From: Opeltia flavorubescens | Lineage: Eukaryota; Ascomycota; Lecanoromycetes; Teloschistales; Teloschistaceae | Length of the DNA stretch: 64,000 nucleotides | Reading direction: 5' to 3' | Assembly: GCA_000442125.1 (NCBI GenBank) | Contig: KE546975.1 | Location: forward strand, 1,054,001-1,118,000 | In this document: piece by piece, positions 11,972-23,087 of the stretch | How the letters are laid out: each line of letters starts with the position of its first letter | Position numbering within the stretch: position 1 is the first letter of the stretch | The notes under the pieces: model-generated | Databases searched by the model: none | What the model saw: the letters and a program-made list of their open reading frames with translations, nothing else | Told to the model about the DNA's origin: nothing | Program-made: the position numbers and the translations under genes

Positions 11972-13304
11972 ATGACTCTCGCAGCCAGGCTGCCCAGATA
12001 CACAGTCTACATACCTGCGCATGTCAAACACAGACAACGATTCGTATGCCCACCTGGCATACTCAAGGCAGTTCCGTACCAGTGCTCCAGTCAGAGTCTA
12101 CCCAGACACTTCTCCGCTATGACACCTCAAAAAGCAAAAGACGACTCACATAAGCCCCCAAAGCCTATACAAAAAGCCAGTCCAAGCGCAAGGTAAGCTC
12201 TTTATTCACGTCCCGCCGAAATCATAGCGTAACCATCCGCCTCCTAGAAATATGGACTGAATCCGAATATCGAATAACAGCATTCTGCTTATCTCTCCAT
12301 CCAACGAGATTCTCCTTCTCCGGCGCGTCAAGAAGTCTTCCTCCTTCGCCTCTGCTCATGTTTTCCCTGGCGGTCATATCGACCCTGAAGATGGACCCCT
12401 CCCACCCGAAGATGATATTCGTCTTCATGAGGATAACATGGCATATCGTTTGGGCGCCATAAGGGAGTGTTTTGAAGAGAGTGGTATTCTTCTCGCCAAA
12501 AGTCAGGAGAACAGGTCATCGCTCCTGCAGCTGACGGAGGAACAACGACACGAAGGGAGACATGCCATCCACGACAAGAAAGTGAGATTTGAGGACTGGG
12601 TACGCTCTCACGGGGGATATCCAGATATCGAGTGCCTGCACCCTTTCACTCGCTGGCTTACACCTGCCAATATATCCAGGCGCTTTTCGACACAGATGTA
12701 TCTATATTTCCTGCCTCTGGCCCATTCAGGTCTACCACAGATGTTGCATATACCCACTTCTGACGGTGGGATCGAACACACAGAAGCCGAATTCTTGCCA
12801 GCAGTCGAATGGCTCTCCAGAGCTCAGGCCGATAGCATCATCCTCTTTCCTCCCCAATTCTTCCTTCTAAGTCTCGTGGCCGACTTTCTCAAACCTTCCG
12901 CTGCTGATGCAACAGAAACACTGCCCACCAATGTGCTGCAATCACAAAGGGATGCTTTACTGGAATTCGTAAAGACAGGTGACCCGCCTTGGGGCGAGGT
13001 ATGCATTTCGCCATCACCATTGAAGAAGGAAGGGAAGCAATTGGTCATGGGATTGGACGAGCCTGGGCTGGAGCTCGAAGGGACAGGCCGAAAAGGCGAT
13101 GTTGAGAGAGTAATTTGGGTGCAGTTCAAGGGCAAGGAAGGCACATCAGGCCTGAAAGTAGGGTGGAGAAAGGATGTGGTACCGGAAAAATTGAGTGACG
13201 AGGAGAACGAGGAGTATCTTGAGACTAGAAGGAAGGAACGTGAGGGTAGAGATCGAGATGAAGGTCTGGAGCGAGCGCTTAGAGGTCGAAAGGAAAATTT
13301 ATAG
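11972..13304 (+). CDS. Nudix hydrolase, NUDT19/RP2p-like, probably organellar
   Basis: Exons 11972-12192 and 12281-13304 (414 aa). The Nudix fold is shown by the phrase HVFPGGHID, then a family-typical insert, then the metal-binding helix IRECFEESG (residues 134-142). NUDT19-type enzymes hydrolyse CoA and CoA esters, and a CoA-like substrate is only inferred here. The first in-frame ATG (11972) adds an Arg-rich, acid-free leader ending RHFSA just before a second ATG at 12119 (residue 50). This looks like a mitochondrial presequence, and the second start would give a shorter cytosolic form. No SKL-type peroxisomal tail is present (it ends KENL). The C-terminal 60 residues are highly charged. 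The gene converges with the F-box gene; only 269 nt separate their ends. Confidence 0.85.
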
Positions 13305-13573
13305 ACGGTAGGTCATAAGCTAGTTAAATATATATCTGGATATACCTCGTTTACATGGCTCAATGATTTCTGACATTTCAGCCGGTATGACCGCTTTCGA
13401 AACACCACCATGACCTTATCCCAGTAACTAGATGAACCAAAAATCCTTTACCGCTGAAGACTCATTCTCCTTTCCGAGTTCTTGGCTCAGCGGCGAGCAG
13501 ATGATGCGGTAAACGTAAGTCATATCATGTCTCCAAAGTACCCATAGAGTCATACCCCGTTCATCCAAACAGG

Positions 13574-15494
13574 TTAAAATCGCAACTTCCTTCCATACTT
13601 GACGCTTGTAGAACCACACTGAACTGTTAAGCCCGCGATCGTCCTAGCAAAAGCAATCGCATCCGATGAGACATTGCAGCAGTCCCGAATGTCAAGATGG
13701 ACGACCTTGTTATCAGGCTTCCCAACCAAAGCTTTGACGCTGATGCCAGTGATGTGAGTTGCCGCAAGCTTCACCCTAGACAGCTGTTGCACCCTTGGCG
13801 CCAATAGCTCGATGATGTCGTCTGTTGTCGCTGTGCCGCTGAGATCTAATTCAACCACGCGGTCTAAGTATCCCATGCCAACTATCTTAGCAAGATCAGA
13901 AGTTTCAAGGACGCGGCAATGAGAAATGTCCAATCGCCTTAGAGATTCGGTGTCTGGTCCTAATAGCTGGACGAGCGTGTCAACCTCCATACTACCAGCA
14001 TGGGGCGTTGATAACTCCACTAATCCGGAGTCCCTGCGGTCAGATGAGGGAAGCCACCCATTCATATTTATATGACGGTAGCTCTTCAACGTGAGAAAAC
14101 GCAACGAAGGAAGGTTTGGAGGAAACATCACACCAAAGTAGTTTACCAACTCCAGATTTTGAAGCTGCCTCATCTCTATATTTCCAGGTGACGGGACTGT
14201 GGTTGTGGATGTCCAATTAGTAAGGCTTAGTTCACGAATGTCTGGCAGCCGTTCTAGTAATGGATCCTACCAAACATTAGGCGAAAGAAGTCAATCCATG
14301 GACGAAGGACCCACAATAGAGAGCACCATGACACCCTTCTCAAGGTGCAGCTTCAAAATTTGTAACTTGAGCGTATCAGCAGGCCATGAAAGAAGGCGAG
14401 AATTGGCAGGGTAGCTAATGTGGTGGAACTCTGCTCGGATCAATGTTCGGCATTTACTAAGGACCTGACTGACACAATCTGCAGTCATCTCGCAATCTCT
14501 CGAAAGGATAAGCGTTCGAAGATTCTCGGGTATGGAGACTGCTTTGATTAGTGATTCGTTGGGAGAGCCACTATCAATTCGAAGGGTCTCCAAGGGCCGG
14601 CAGATCCTGGCAAAGTGAGGTAGAAGCCGATCTTGTGGTGCCACGAATCGATTAATCCTAACCTCAGTGGCGTTACACTTGGACCAGTTCAGATATTTTT
14701 GGACGGCCGATCTTGGGACCATTTTCCTTGCGGCTGAGAAATCCAACTTGGTCCAAAGGGCTGGCATCGACTTCACATATCGCTGCCATTGAACAGAAAC
14801 ACGTGTAATGGAGCTGCATACGGTCAGTGAAGAAGCCCAGGTTGGACTCAGTGGACCTTACACGATCTGTCTGAAATCAAGGTAAGCCATGACCATTGCT
14901 GCGATCTCCGAAGGAAGAACAGCCAGTGGGTCTCTGGCCTTGTGAGGCGTATACCAGCGACTCATCTCGTCGTGCATTTGGCGTAGGAGCTGTCCACATA
15001 TATGAATACATGGCCGTCAATGGACTTGATCTTTTAGGGCACCTTGAAATTCGATTCACTTGGAGGAACATTGCGTAGCCCGTATCGATATATGTCTGCT
15101 GCGGCTTTGTATTTCTCTTGCAATTGCAGTATCTTCGCCGTCCGTAGATAGCCCTGAGCCATTGTCAGAGATGTGGCACTCGTAAGTCTTGTGAGCTTAG
15201 GGGCACTTACCGCACAGCTACCCTTATGGTCTTGAATCATCCGTCTTCCATCTTTAAGAGCAGCTTGTAGATCGCCAAGCTTTTCATAGGTTGCTGCGCG
15301 ATTGTCGAGAACAGATATGGATGGTTTTAATTCTGATGTAATGACCTGTACTTGAAATTAGCCTATTGCAAATGCAGCAGCTAGGAATATTCCTAGGAGA
15401 GGCTCACGGAATTGAAGAAGTTCAAGGCTGCGTGAAAGTTCTTACGTTTGTAGGCTTGTTGACCGAGCTTCTGAAGCTCCTCTGAAGGGTCCAT
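13574..15494 (-). CDS. pof3: TPR / F-box / leucine-rich-repeat protein (Pof3/Dia2-like)
   Basis: Exons from the start: 15494-15408, 15345-15211, 15153-15043, 14989-14862, 14813-14315 and 14266-13574 (550 aa). Residues 1-100 are TPR helices (for example LDNRAATYEKLGDLQAALKD). An F-box follows at about 130-165 (LAVLPSEIAAMVMAYLDF). The rest is leucine-rich repeats. This order, TPR then F-box then LRR, is that of fission yeast Pof3 and budding yeast Dia2, SCF ubiquitin-ligase receptors acting at replication forks and in CMG helicase unloading. The five introns are 48-62 nt, and each was placed by joining conserved text in frame. It shares a short promoter with the CTNNBL1 gene. Assignment to Pof3/Dia2 rests on architecture, so another SCF receptor of the same build is possible. 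Confidence 0.88.
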
Positions 15495-15680
15495 AGATCA
15501 TGCAGCTTCTCAATTGACGTCAGAGTTATATGCAAAGTGCGAATGTCTAGGAACAAAATTTAATTCACTCAAAGGCACCTTGGTACCGAAACCGAGGGGG
15601 ACGTGGAGCGCGTCGTTTAAATCCATCCTATCTCCGGCCATCGTTTCCGTTGCTTCTTCAAGCGACTGAACAACAGCAAC
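15495..15680. promoter_or_regulatory. Short bidirectional promoter (F-box gene / CTNNBL1)
   Basis: Only 186 bases separate two divergent start codons, so the two genes must share one nucleosome-free region. No specific factor site is recognised. Confidence 0.6.
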
Positions 15681-17868
15681 ATGGCCGACATCGATGATTT
15701 GTTTAAGGTCAGGATAATTTCGGATTCGTATTTGAGCTGCAAAAAACTGACAAATAGAAGAAACCAAATCTACCAAGCAACAAGCGCAAACTCGAAGTAG
15801 TGCAAGATCCCAGTACGTCAAGGCACCAGATGCCCACTTCAGGATTAATATAGGCTATAGAGGCAGTCTATAAAGCCACCAAAATCAATGCCAATGGAGA
15901 CTTTAAGAGAAACGGAAACGCTAGTGTTGAAGATGCAGAAGAGAACAACAGCGGTGACGATGACATGGAGGCCGGCCCTGCGCTCCCTCCCGAGGAATCT
16001 GAAGAAACAATTGACGATGAAGAGGGGAGGTTCTTCGGCGGCGGTATCTCGAGCGACACAGCAGATGTCCTGAATTTCATCGACGAGCGAAATAAAGGCG
16101 ATGATGCGGTATGTGACTATCGATGCATGTAGGGAGTGACGGTTGGCTTATGCACTTCCTAGAAAGCCGAGAAGATCGATGCGGCATGGGTGCGAAAGCT
16201 CGCTTTGAACTTTGAACGAAGGATATCAAAGAACAGCGAGTTAAGGGCAAAATTTGAAGCCGATCCGCAAAAGTGCTCGCCCTGTCTCTCGGTACAAGCC
16301 ATACCTGATACTGACATGTCACTCCAGGTTTATGGGCTCTGAAGCGGACCTAGATGCGGATATCAAAGCACTTTCGATCCTGGCCGAACATCCAGATCTA
16401 TACGGAGAATTCGCAAAGCTGGGCTGTGTGGCCTCGTTGGTCTCCCTGCTTTCACATGAGAATACGGACATAGCCATTGACGCCGTTGAGATTATTGACG
16501 AGCTCACTGATGAGGATGTGGAAGCTGAGCAGGGGCAATGGGACCTGCTTGTTGATGCTATGGTACAGTGATACCAATTTCCCAGGCCACTTTCCTATGT
16601 TAATAAAATTGTAGCTCAAAGCCGATCTCTTGAATTTACTTTACGACAACATTGCACGATTGGACGAAGAAAATGAGTCTGACAGAGCGGGAGTGTATCA
16701 TATCCTCAGTATGCTTGATCCAAAACATCGTACTCAAAGATCCTACTAACTCACGACAGGCGTACTAGAAAATCTTTCTTCGAGAACCGCAATTGCGGAT
16801 TCTTTAGGCCGAGACACTTCCTTCTTACGTGGACTATTACAGCGCATCCAAAAGGTCGAACCCGTCATCAGCCAAAACAAGCAATACGCCGCCGAAATAC
16901 TTGCTATCCTCCTTCAATCGTCATCCTCCAACCGCACCAGATTCATCGACCTTGATGGTGTGGATATCCTCCTTCAGCTTCTCAGTCCTTACAGAAAACG
17001 AGATCCTGCAAAAGGTACAGAGGAGGAGGAGTATGTTGAAAATCTCTTCGACAGCCAAACCTGCTGTGTAGACGAACCGCTCGGCAAGGCCAAGTTCTTG
17101 GAAGCGGAGGGCATCGAGCTCTGCCTCATTATGCTGAGGGAAGGAAAGATGAGTAAACCACGAGCATTACGGCTGTTAGACCACGCACTCGGCGGTCCCG
17201 ACGGAGCCGCCTGCTGCGAAAAGCTGGTGGAAGCGGCTGGTTTAAAGGCGATTTTCAGTGCATTTATGAAGAAGGTAATCTTCCAGCCAGACGCCCTACA
17301 AATCGACAGCTACTGATCCTCGGCAGCATGACAACCAAGCGACAGAGCATCTCCTCGGTATCCTTGCATCCATGCTCCGCTCTCTCCCAGCAAACTCTGC
17401 AGAACGAATACGGCTCCTAGCCAAGTTCGTCGAAAAGGATTATGAAAAGATCGACAGAGCCATGAAGATCCGTCGTGAATTCGCGTCGAAAGTTGCGGCT
17501 GTCGATGGAGAGATCCAAAGGGAAAGAGCAAAGCTTCCGGCAGAGGAACGGGAAGATCGTTCGGATGAATGGCTTTCCAGAAGGCTGGATGCTGGATTGT
17601 ACTCGCTGCAGACCGTCGATGTGATCTTTGCTTGGCTCGTGGCGGAGGATGGTGGTGCGAAAAAGAGGATACAAGGATTGTTGGCTGAGAGGGATGAGTC
17701 TTTGGATGTTATAAGAGCGACTCTGCAAGGTATGTTCTCTGGCAATTAAGGAAATCAAGTGCGCTGACGAAATCTATAGATCAACTGAAAGCAGGAGATG
17801 ATGCCGCGGAAGACATCGATTCCGAATACCAAGATATTTTGACTACATTGATAGAGCACCTAAGATAG
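15681..17868 (+). CDS. CTNNBL1: Beta-catenin-like protein 1 homologue (spliceosome-associated)
   Basis: Nine exons: 15681-15707, 15758-15812, 15861-16108, 16163-16272, 16328-16562, 16615-16708, 16760-17274, 17327-17729 and 17780-17868 (591 aa; the human protein is 563). The N-terminus MADIDDLFK runs across intron 1 into a basic nuclear-localisation stretch (KKPNLPSNKRKLE). The conserved core has armadillo-like helices, including KFMGSEADLDADIKALS and SSRTAIADSLGRDTSFL. CTNNBL1 is an ARM-repeat protein that binds CDC5L and the Prp19 complex in the spliceosome. Dense short introns are typical of nuclear housekeeping genes here. All nine exons join in frame to a terminal LIEHLR and stop. Confidence 0.94.
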
Positions 17869-18230
17869 GCGGAGGGACGTTTGCATCTGTTCATTCTGGA
17901 AAAGCATTGTATACATACAAGATACCCTTTGACGAGTTTATCCCGTAGGAAGTCTGCTGCACCTATGCCCGATTGAAACGTTTTCTGAGAAATCGTTGTT
18001 CATACAGCGAATATATGCAAGCTTTAGATTTGATAAACGTTGGATTTTTGCTTTTCAAAGGTTCGGATAGCTTTTTCTTAGTTCCTATACACGACCTATC
18101 TCCAAAATTGGTATCACAAGATAGCCTCTGCTCAACCCGTAAACGATGACCAAGAATCGAATATATCATCACATCGTCAATCCCATCCCGTGGGCAGGAG
18201 CCACCGGTGCGTCTTAATGCATGGTGCCAA
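17869..18230. other. Convergent 3' spacer
   Basis: These 362 bases lie between the ends of CTNNBL1 (+) and the chitinase (-). They hold the two 3' untranslated regions, and nothing else is seen. Confidence 0.6.
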
Positions 18231-19868
18231 CTACCCCATGGCCCCCTTCACAACGCTCAAATAATCCTTCCCACCCTGTGCATTCGCCTTCCCTTCCGGC
18301 CCATCCCAAAGCATGACACCCCCTAGATTGCCTAAACCGGCGGCTTTCGCAGTCCCCAGAACACTTTCCATCTGTGCTGCTTCGAGGTACCCACTTCCCG
18401 CACATGCACTGCAGCCCGGTGCGCCGACAAAAAGCTTCGGCCCTCCCCCGTTGGCGCTTAGATCTTGGCTCCACGCCTTCAGAGAAGCCTCGAAACCAGA
18501 CTGTCCGATATTGCAGTCTCCATTGTTGTAGAATTGCACAAACACGAAATCCATATTCTGCATCGCGGCGAGCGGGATTGAAGCGTCCGGGCGCGGGCAC
18601 TGCGGAGCGGCAGATATGTAGTACTGTTTCGAAGAATCGGAGTTCATGGTCGTGCGTAGGGATGAGACAAAGGTGGTGTAGAAAGCAGTGCTATGGTCCT
18701 CATTATCGACATCGAACCCATCAATGACCGCGCTACCAAAAGGACGCATTTCGGTGCTCTCGCTTGTGCCACCACCGAAAAGGTTCCAGAGTTTGGTGGC
18801 GAAGTCTGACGCTTGAGAGTCGCTTGAAAAGGCGGTAGTAGCCTCCGCTCCGCCGAGACTAAGAAGGACCTTCTTGCCCAGCCCTTGGCAGGTCTTGATA
18901 TCGTTTTCCATCGTTGGACAGCTAAGAAGGCCGGACGCGCCGGCGGCTTGCATTTTGCTGGATGGACCGCCACAGGCGGCGCCAAGGTTGATATTGGGGT
19001 AGCCACCAGCGCCGAAGAAGGTGGTTAGAAATGCTAGGATGACAATATCGACGCTTTCGTCTTGACACATTTGAGCGAGGGTAGTTTGGCTTGTAGCAGG
19101 GGATTGACCATAGTAGACGGCTACGTTGTCGGAAGACTGGGCGTTAAATGTATAACTTCCTGTCGAGGGAGGTTTTGCAGGTGCGGCAGATTGGCTACTG
19201 GTCGGAGGATTGACTAGATTTGAGGTAGGAGATGAAACAACGGCCAATGTTGAAGAGGAGGATATTGGAGGATTTGCAGCAAGAGACGAAGTAGTCGACA
19301 CCGAGATGACGGGAACCAAGGTCGTTGCAACCGAGGGTTTTGCCGGTGATTGGAAGAATTCGCCTCCCTTGACGGACGCAGAAGCCGAGGTACTAGGAGC
19401 AGCTTGAGAAGTCACAGTATCAACTTGATGGACGTCATATGTAGTCATGGATGCTGCAACGCTGCTGATAGCCGTCGATGTGGTCGATGTGGTGATTGGG
19501 ACGGAAGATGGAAGTGGTGGTGGAGAAGCAGGGCTTGGAGAAAGCGTCGAGTCAAGCCAAGCGGTCATCCACCCATCATATGCTTGGAATTCGAGCTTGA
19601 GTTGAGCAATGTTTGTAGCTGGATCGGAGGCATTGGCGGTAATGATCCAGCTATGCATCCAATCCTGAAAAGCTGTCATTTCGCTTCGGAGCAGTTGTAG
19701 ATCACTTATGGGTATCTCGACAGAGCCACTGTCGCGTTCGAAAATAGACGAAGCATATTTTGCAGCATGGTGCCGATGAAATCTAGAATGACCGGCGAAA
19801 ACAGGAGTAGCAAGATCAATGAGAGAAAGCGTGCCTAAAGCAACGACGGTAGAGAAAGCGAAGAACAT
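18231..19868 (-). CDS. Secreted GH18 chitinase with N-terminal helical extension and Ser/Thr linker
   Basis: Intronless, 545 aa. A signal peptide (about residues 1-25, ending PVFAG) is followed by a short helical segment (about 50-115), a 120-residue Ser/Thr/Pro-rich linker probably O-mannosylated, and a C-terminal GH18 domain from NVAVYYGQSP onward. The catalytic signature DxxDxDxE is present as DGFDVDNE, with the acid Glu390 and Asp383, Asp386 and Asp388 intact. The family hydrolyses chitin beta-1,4 bonds with substrate-assisted retention. It resembles class III fungal and plant-type chitinases, which usually begin directly with the catalytic domain, so the long N-terminal extension is unusual. 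No chitin-binding module or GPI signal is evident at the C-terminus. Likely acts in the wall or medium. Confidence 0.92.
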   Translation of the reverse strand: MFFAFSTVVALGTLSLIDLATPVFAGHSRFHRHHAAKYASSIFERDSGSVEIPISDLQLLRSEMTAFQDWMHSWIITANASDPATNIAQLKLEFQAYDGWMTAWLDSTLSPSPASPPPLPSSVPITTSTTSTAISSVAASMTTYDVHQVDTVTSQAAPSTSASASVKGGEFFQSPAKPSVATTLVPVISVSTTSSLAANPPISSSSTLAVVSSPTSNLVNPPTSSQSAAPAKPPSTGSYTFNAQSSDNVAVYYGQSPATSQTTLAQMCQDESVDIVILAFLTTFFGAGGYPNINLGAACGGPSSKMQAAGASGLLSCPTMENDIKTCQGLGKKVLLSLGGAEATTAFSSDSQASDFATKLWNLFGGGTSESTEMRPFGSAVIDGFDVDNEDHSTAFYTTFVSSLRTTMNSDSSKQYYISAAPQCPRPDASIPLAAMQNMDFVFVQFYNNGDCNIGQSGFEASLKAWSQDLSANGGGPKLFVGAPGCSACAGSGYLEAAQMESVLGTAKAAGLGNLGGVMLWDGPEGKANAQGGKDYLSVVKGAMG

Positions 19869-21350
19869 GATTGAAAGATGACTGCGAGAACCAGCTCACG
19901 AAGTAAAGAGCGTGTAAAGGAAAGGGGTATATGTGTCAGTGACTGTAGAGACCGGACGGTTGTACAAGTGGAAATGGCCTGCCCTAATACTTATATCCAT
20001 GGTGAACCCCTTTTCATCCATGGACTCCAAGCCTTTGAACAGCTCCAAGCACATGGTGTACACTCCTAGTCAATGGGGATCTTGGTGATGAAAGGGAGTT
20101 TGAGTCCTGATAGGTTGACCCCCAGCTCGGCCGATATCCTCTCGTAGGTTTAGCGCATTCCCCAAACAGTCACCTCGCACGCTCATTGGTCGCCGCGCAG
20201 CTCAAACAAACGTGCACCAGGGAGGAATGGGAAAAACAAAACTCAGTCCACCACCTTACATCAGGAAGCATTGGAGCGCTAAATTTGTGGGGTTCTGTTG
20301 GGGATGACCATGGGGAAGAATAGCTGAACCATCACTAGATGTGATGCTATTTGACTGGAGTGTAAATAACGGTACCACTTGGTTTGGCTTGCAACTGGGA
20401 ATATGATGCTAGAACTGCCTGTGAGGTTTCGCTCCGAGAATTGTGAGAGGGTATTAAAGAATTCATATAATGGCTCCAAGTCATTACGTCCAGCACAGCA
20501 ATTATCTTGGGATTTGGGAAGGGAGGCAAACCGCAAAAGAATACTGGAAATCAGTAATCAAAACGGTTTCAATGGCTGCAGCTATAAAGCTGAATGATGA
20601 TAGTGTTTTGGAAGAACTATCCAGGTATTCCAAAAGGCCTTACCCAAGCCATCATGGAAGGCTGATGGAATTTGGTATCGGGAGAAGGGCTGAGGATGGC
20701 GCCACCAGCGTAAGGTAGTCAGCGAGTTTTAGCATTTTAGCTTAAGCAGCAAGTTTACATAGGTAAATCTGCAAATACACCTTCCTTGGAACTGGCAATA
20801 AGAAGCAGGAGTAATTATTGAGAATACTTGAAAAGCCGAGATCAAAGCGAGGAGCGCAAAAGGAAAAAGGAGGCGTGCCGAGATCTTCGGCCGGATTCGG
20901 TTTAGCTTTGTCATCGCTCCTTCATGACCTGTCGCCCATATGTTGCATTAAATCTCAATGGATACGGTAGCTTGGTTATTCCGGGCTCGTGCGGATCCAA
21001 GAAACGAACAACCGCCATCATTCTACGGCCAATCTCACAATATGTCCTCCCTGCCACCTTCACCACCACTCCATCCACCATCGCCCTTACAAAGACCACC
21101 ATCCACCATCCTCACCATCTCATCATCCAAAACACAAAATACCCTGAACACCCTTGTCGCGCATCCTATACCGGCCAAATTCATTGTCTTGAGAATGACT
21201 ACCTGAAGCACTTACCATTCACGGGCGCATCCCTCCACAACACCGTCCAGTCACCCGAGGCCCACCCCTAATAACATCAACCAAACAACCACCTCATCGA
21301 GCAAGTCGTACAAACCGATCAACAATAATCTTTGACAACATCAAGACATC
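19869..21350. other. Promoter region of chitinase and IES4; no gene seen
   Basis: The 1.48 kb between divergent starts hold only short doubtful frames. A TATA-like TATAAGTA on the minus strand (complement of 19988-19995) lies about 120 nt before the chitinase ATG. A long C/A- and pyrimidine-rich stretch at about 21040-21330 leads into IES4 and looks like a fungal 5' leader. Confidence 0.5.
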
Positions 21351-22277
21351 ATGCCGACCGCATCCAAGGCCAGCGCCTCGATGCGACGCGTATCCACTAA
21401 TCTTGCGAAAGTTTCGACACCTCCATCATCAACCCGAGCAACGAAAGGCTCCAAGCAAAGTAAAGTAGTATGCCTCAAGCTGCCTGGCAAGGTTCTTGCA
21501 CGCTTCGCTCCTTCCGTCTCTGAGAAAGCACCGTCACCCATAGCGCCCGCCAAGCAGACACCAGACACTCCAGCAAGTGTTGCTACGAAGGACGAAGAAC
21601 CAAAGTCGATTAAGGTCAAGCCCGAAGCCGTCTCTCCGCCAGACGATGCCGCAGGCTCCAGTACGCCTCAGCCCCCATCGAAAGAGCCTAGTGGCAAGAT
21701 TACAATGAAAGCATCAAGTCCAAAGACAGGATCGAAGCGAGCCTTAGGTGCAGGAGTAGAAGGTCCAAAACCTAGGGCTCGGCCTGGACCCAAGAAGAAG
21801 TCAAAACTGTGAGTCCCATCTTCAATCTACAGATCGCTTGCATGCGTTTTTCGTTCTAATTAAGATTCTAGTGATGATGTCAATGCCGAGAATGGGGGAT
21901 CTGCTGTCAAAGGAGGAGGTGGAAACGCAGCACCGGCACATAAACTTGGGCCAAAAGCAAACCAGGGCGCCATCAACGCTGGACTTCGGGCACTCGATCG
22001 GACTGGCAAGCCATGTAGGAAGTGGCAAAAGAACGGCTTCCGAATCAAAACTTTCACTGGCGTCAGCTGGGAGCTCCCTTCCTGGCGCACAAACTCCAAA
22101 AGCATGGATACGGAAAACAGCCCTGACAAGGGAAGCCTGCCGACGTCTAATAGCCATAGCAAGGACAACAACAGCAGCAGCCACGTCGGCAGTGAAAACA
22201 GCTTTGCTACCCCTAACGCCCGCACCCAAAATGATCTTGTCAGCTCTCCCGCCCCAGCCATCGCCGTTGCTACGTAG
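21351..22277 (+). CDS. IES4: INO80 chromatin-remodelling complex subunit Ies4
   Basis: Two exons, 21351-21808 and 21872-22277 (287 aa). The N-terminal half is low-complexity, Ser/Pro/Lys-rich, with a basic run ending in GPKKKSKL. The second exon carries the family block GPKANQGAINAGLRALDR, followed by GKPCRKW and FTGVSWELP, which I recognise as the fungal Ies4 signature. The tail is Ser/Asn-rich. Ies4 is a small subunit of the INO80 nucleosome-sliding complex linked to the Mec1/ATR checkpoint in yeast. The intron (63 nt) splits a Leu codon, and donor and acceptor are canonical. Confidence 0.9.
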
Positions 22278-23087
22278 CGCAGACTTCTTTCTGTCTTCCC
22301 AAAGACACCTGCTGGCTAGGCTTCGAATCACCTTGTGTTTTCATTATCATAGTTTTGGATGTTTCGGCGTCTGTTCTCAACGGAGCAGTCTTCTGCAAAA
22401 GGTATGGGTGTATAGCATGGATGTATAGCATGGCGTCGGAGGTTTGTGCGCATCATGCAAGATTTCTCATCTCATGGTCATGAGAAATTAGGACTCCGGG
22501 AGAGCCAATGGTCACTCCATAGTCACTGGGATCATGTTAGATAGCATCAGTCCGTTGGACTTTGTTCAGACCAAATCAAGGAAACTATTGTTCTCGCCCT
22601 CTTGAAAATTGATATCCATAAAAATTTAGATATATTATTGATGACAAGCTGTGTTATTAATTGTATAGCTCCCTGATTATATAGATCATGTGACTGAAGA
22701 TTAACATTACGAGTGTCCCTTCCCCTGCAGCTCATGACTTGGTCCTAAAGCGGGGGTACCTTTATCTCGTTCGTCAGGCCCGCATATTAATGACTTTCGC
22801 AAGCTTCTTCGATTTCCCAACTTCAGAATGATCATCGTCTGCACTGATATGATATATCCATCTCGAAAAGAAGTTTCAAACATGTATTCAGCGTTCATTC
22901 CCTCATAGAGTATCGCTGATACTCGAACGTGGCCGCTCGCTCTTGCTCGCTGCTCGTTCCGTACCTCTCAAACCTCACAGTCCCGATGGACCCTTAATGA
23001 GGATTGTGTCGGTACGTCTGCGTAAAGATAGAGGGCTCCCGAATACTTATTTAGGCATCCAGTCTGTCCCCGTGACATCGACCGTTC
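22278..23087. other. Intergenic between IES4 and GID1
   Basis: These 810 bases contain the IES4 3' end and the GID1 promoter. An imperfect direct duplication of TGTATAGCATGG occurs at 22409-22433. There is an A/T-rich patch at 22600-22680. No gene is seen. Confidence 0.55.

Noticed and set aside
20279-20718. Short frames on both strands between chitinase and IES4
   Set aside because: They have no recognisable protein, overlap each other on opposite strands and have no splice partners.
22409-22433. Two tandem copies of TGTATAGCATGG
   Set aside because: Only two short copies in an untranslated region; it looks like a simple local duplication.
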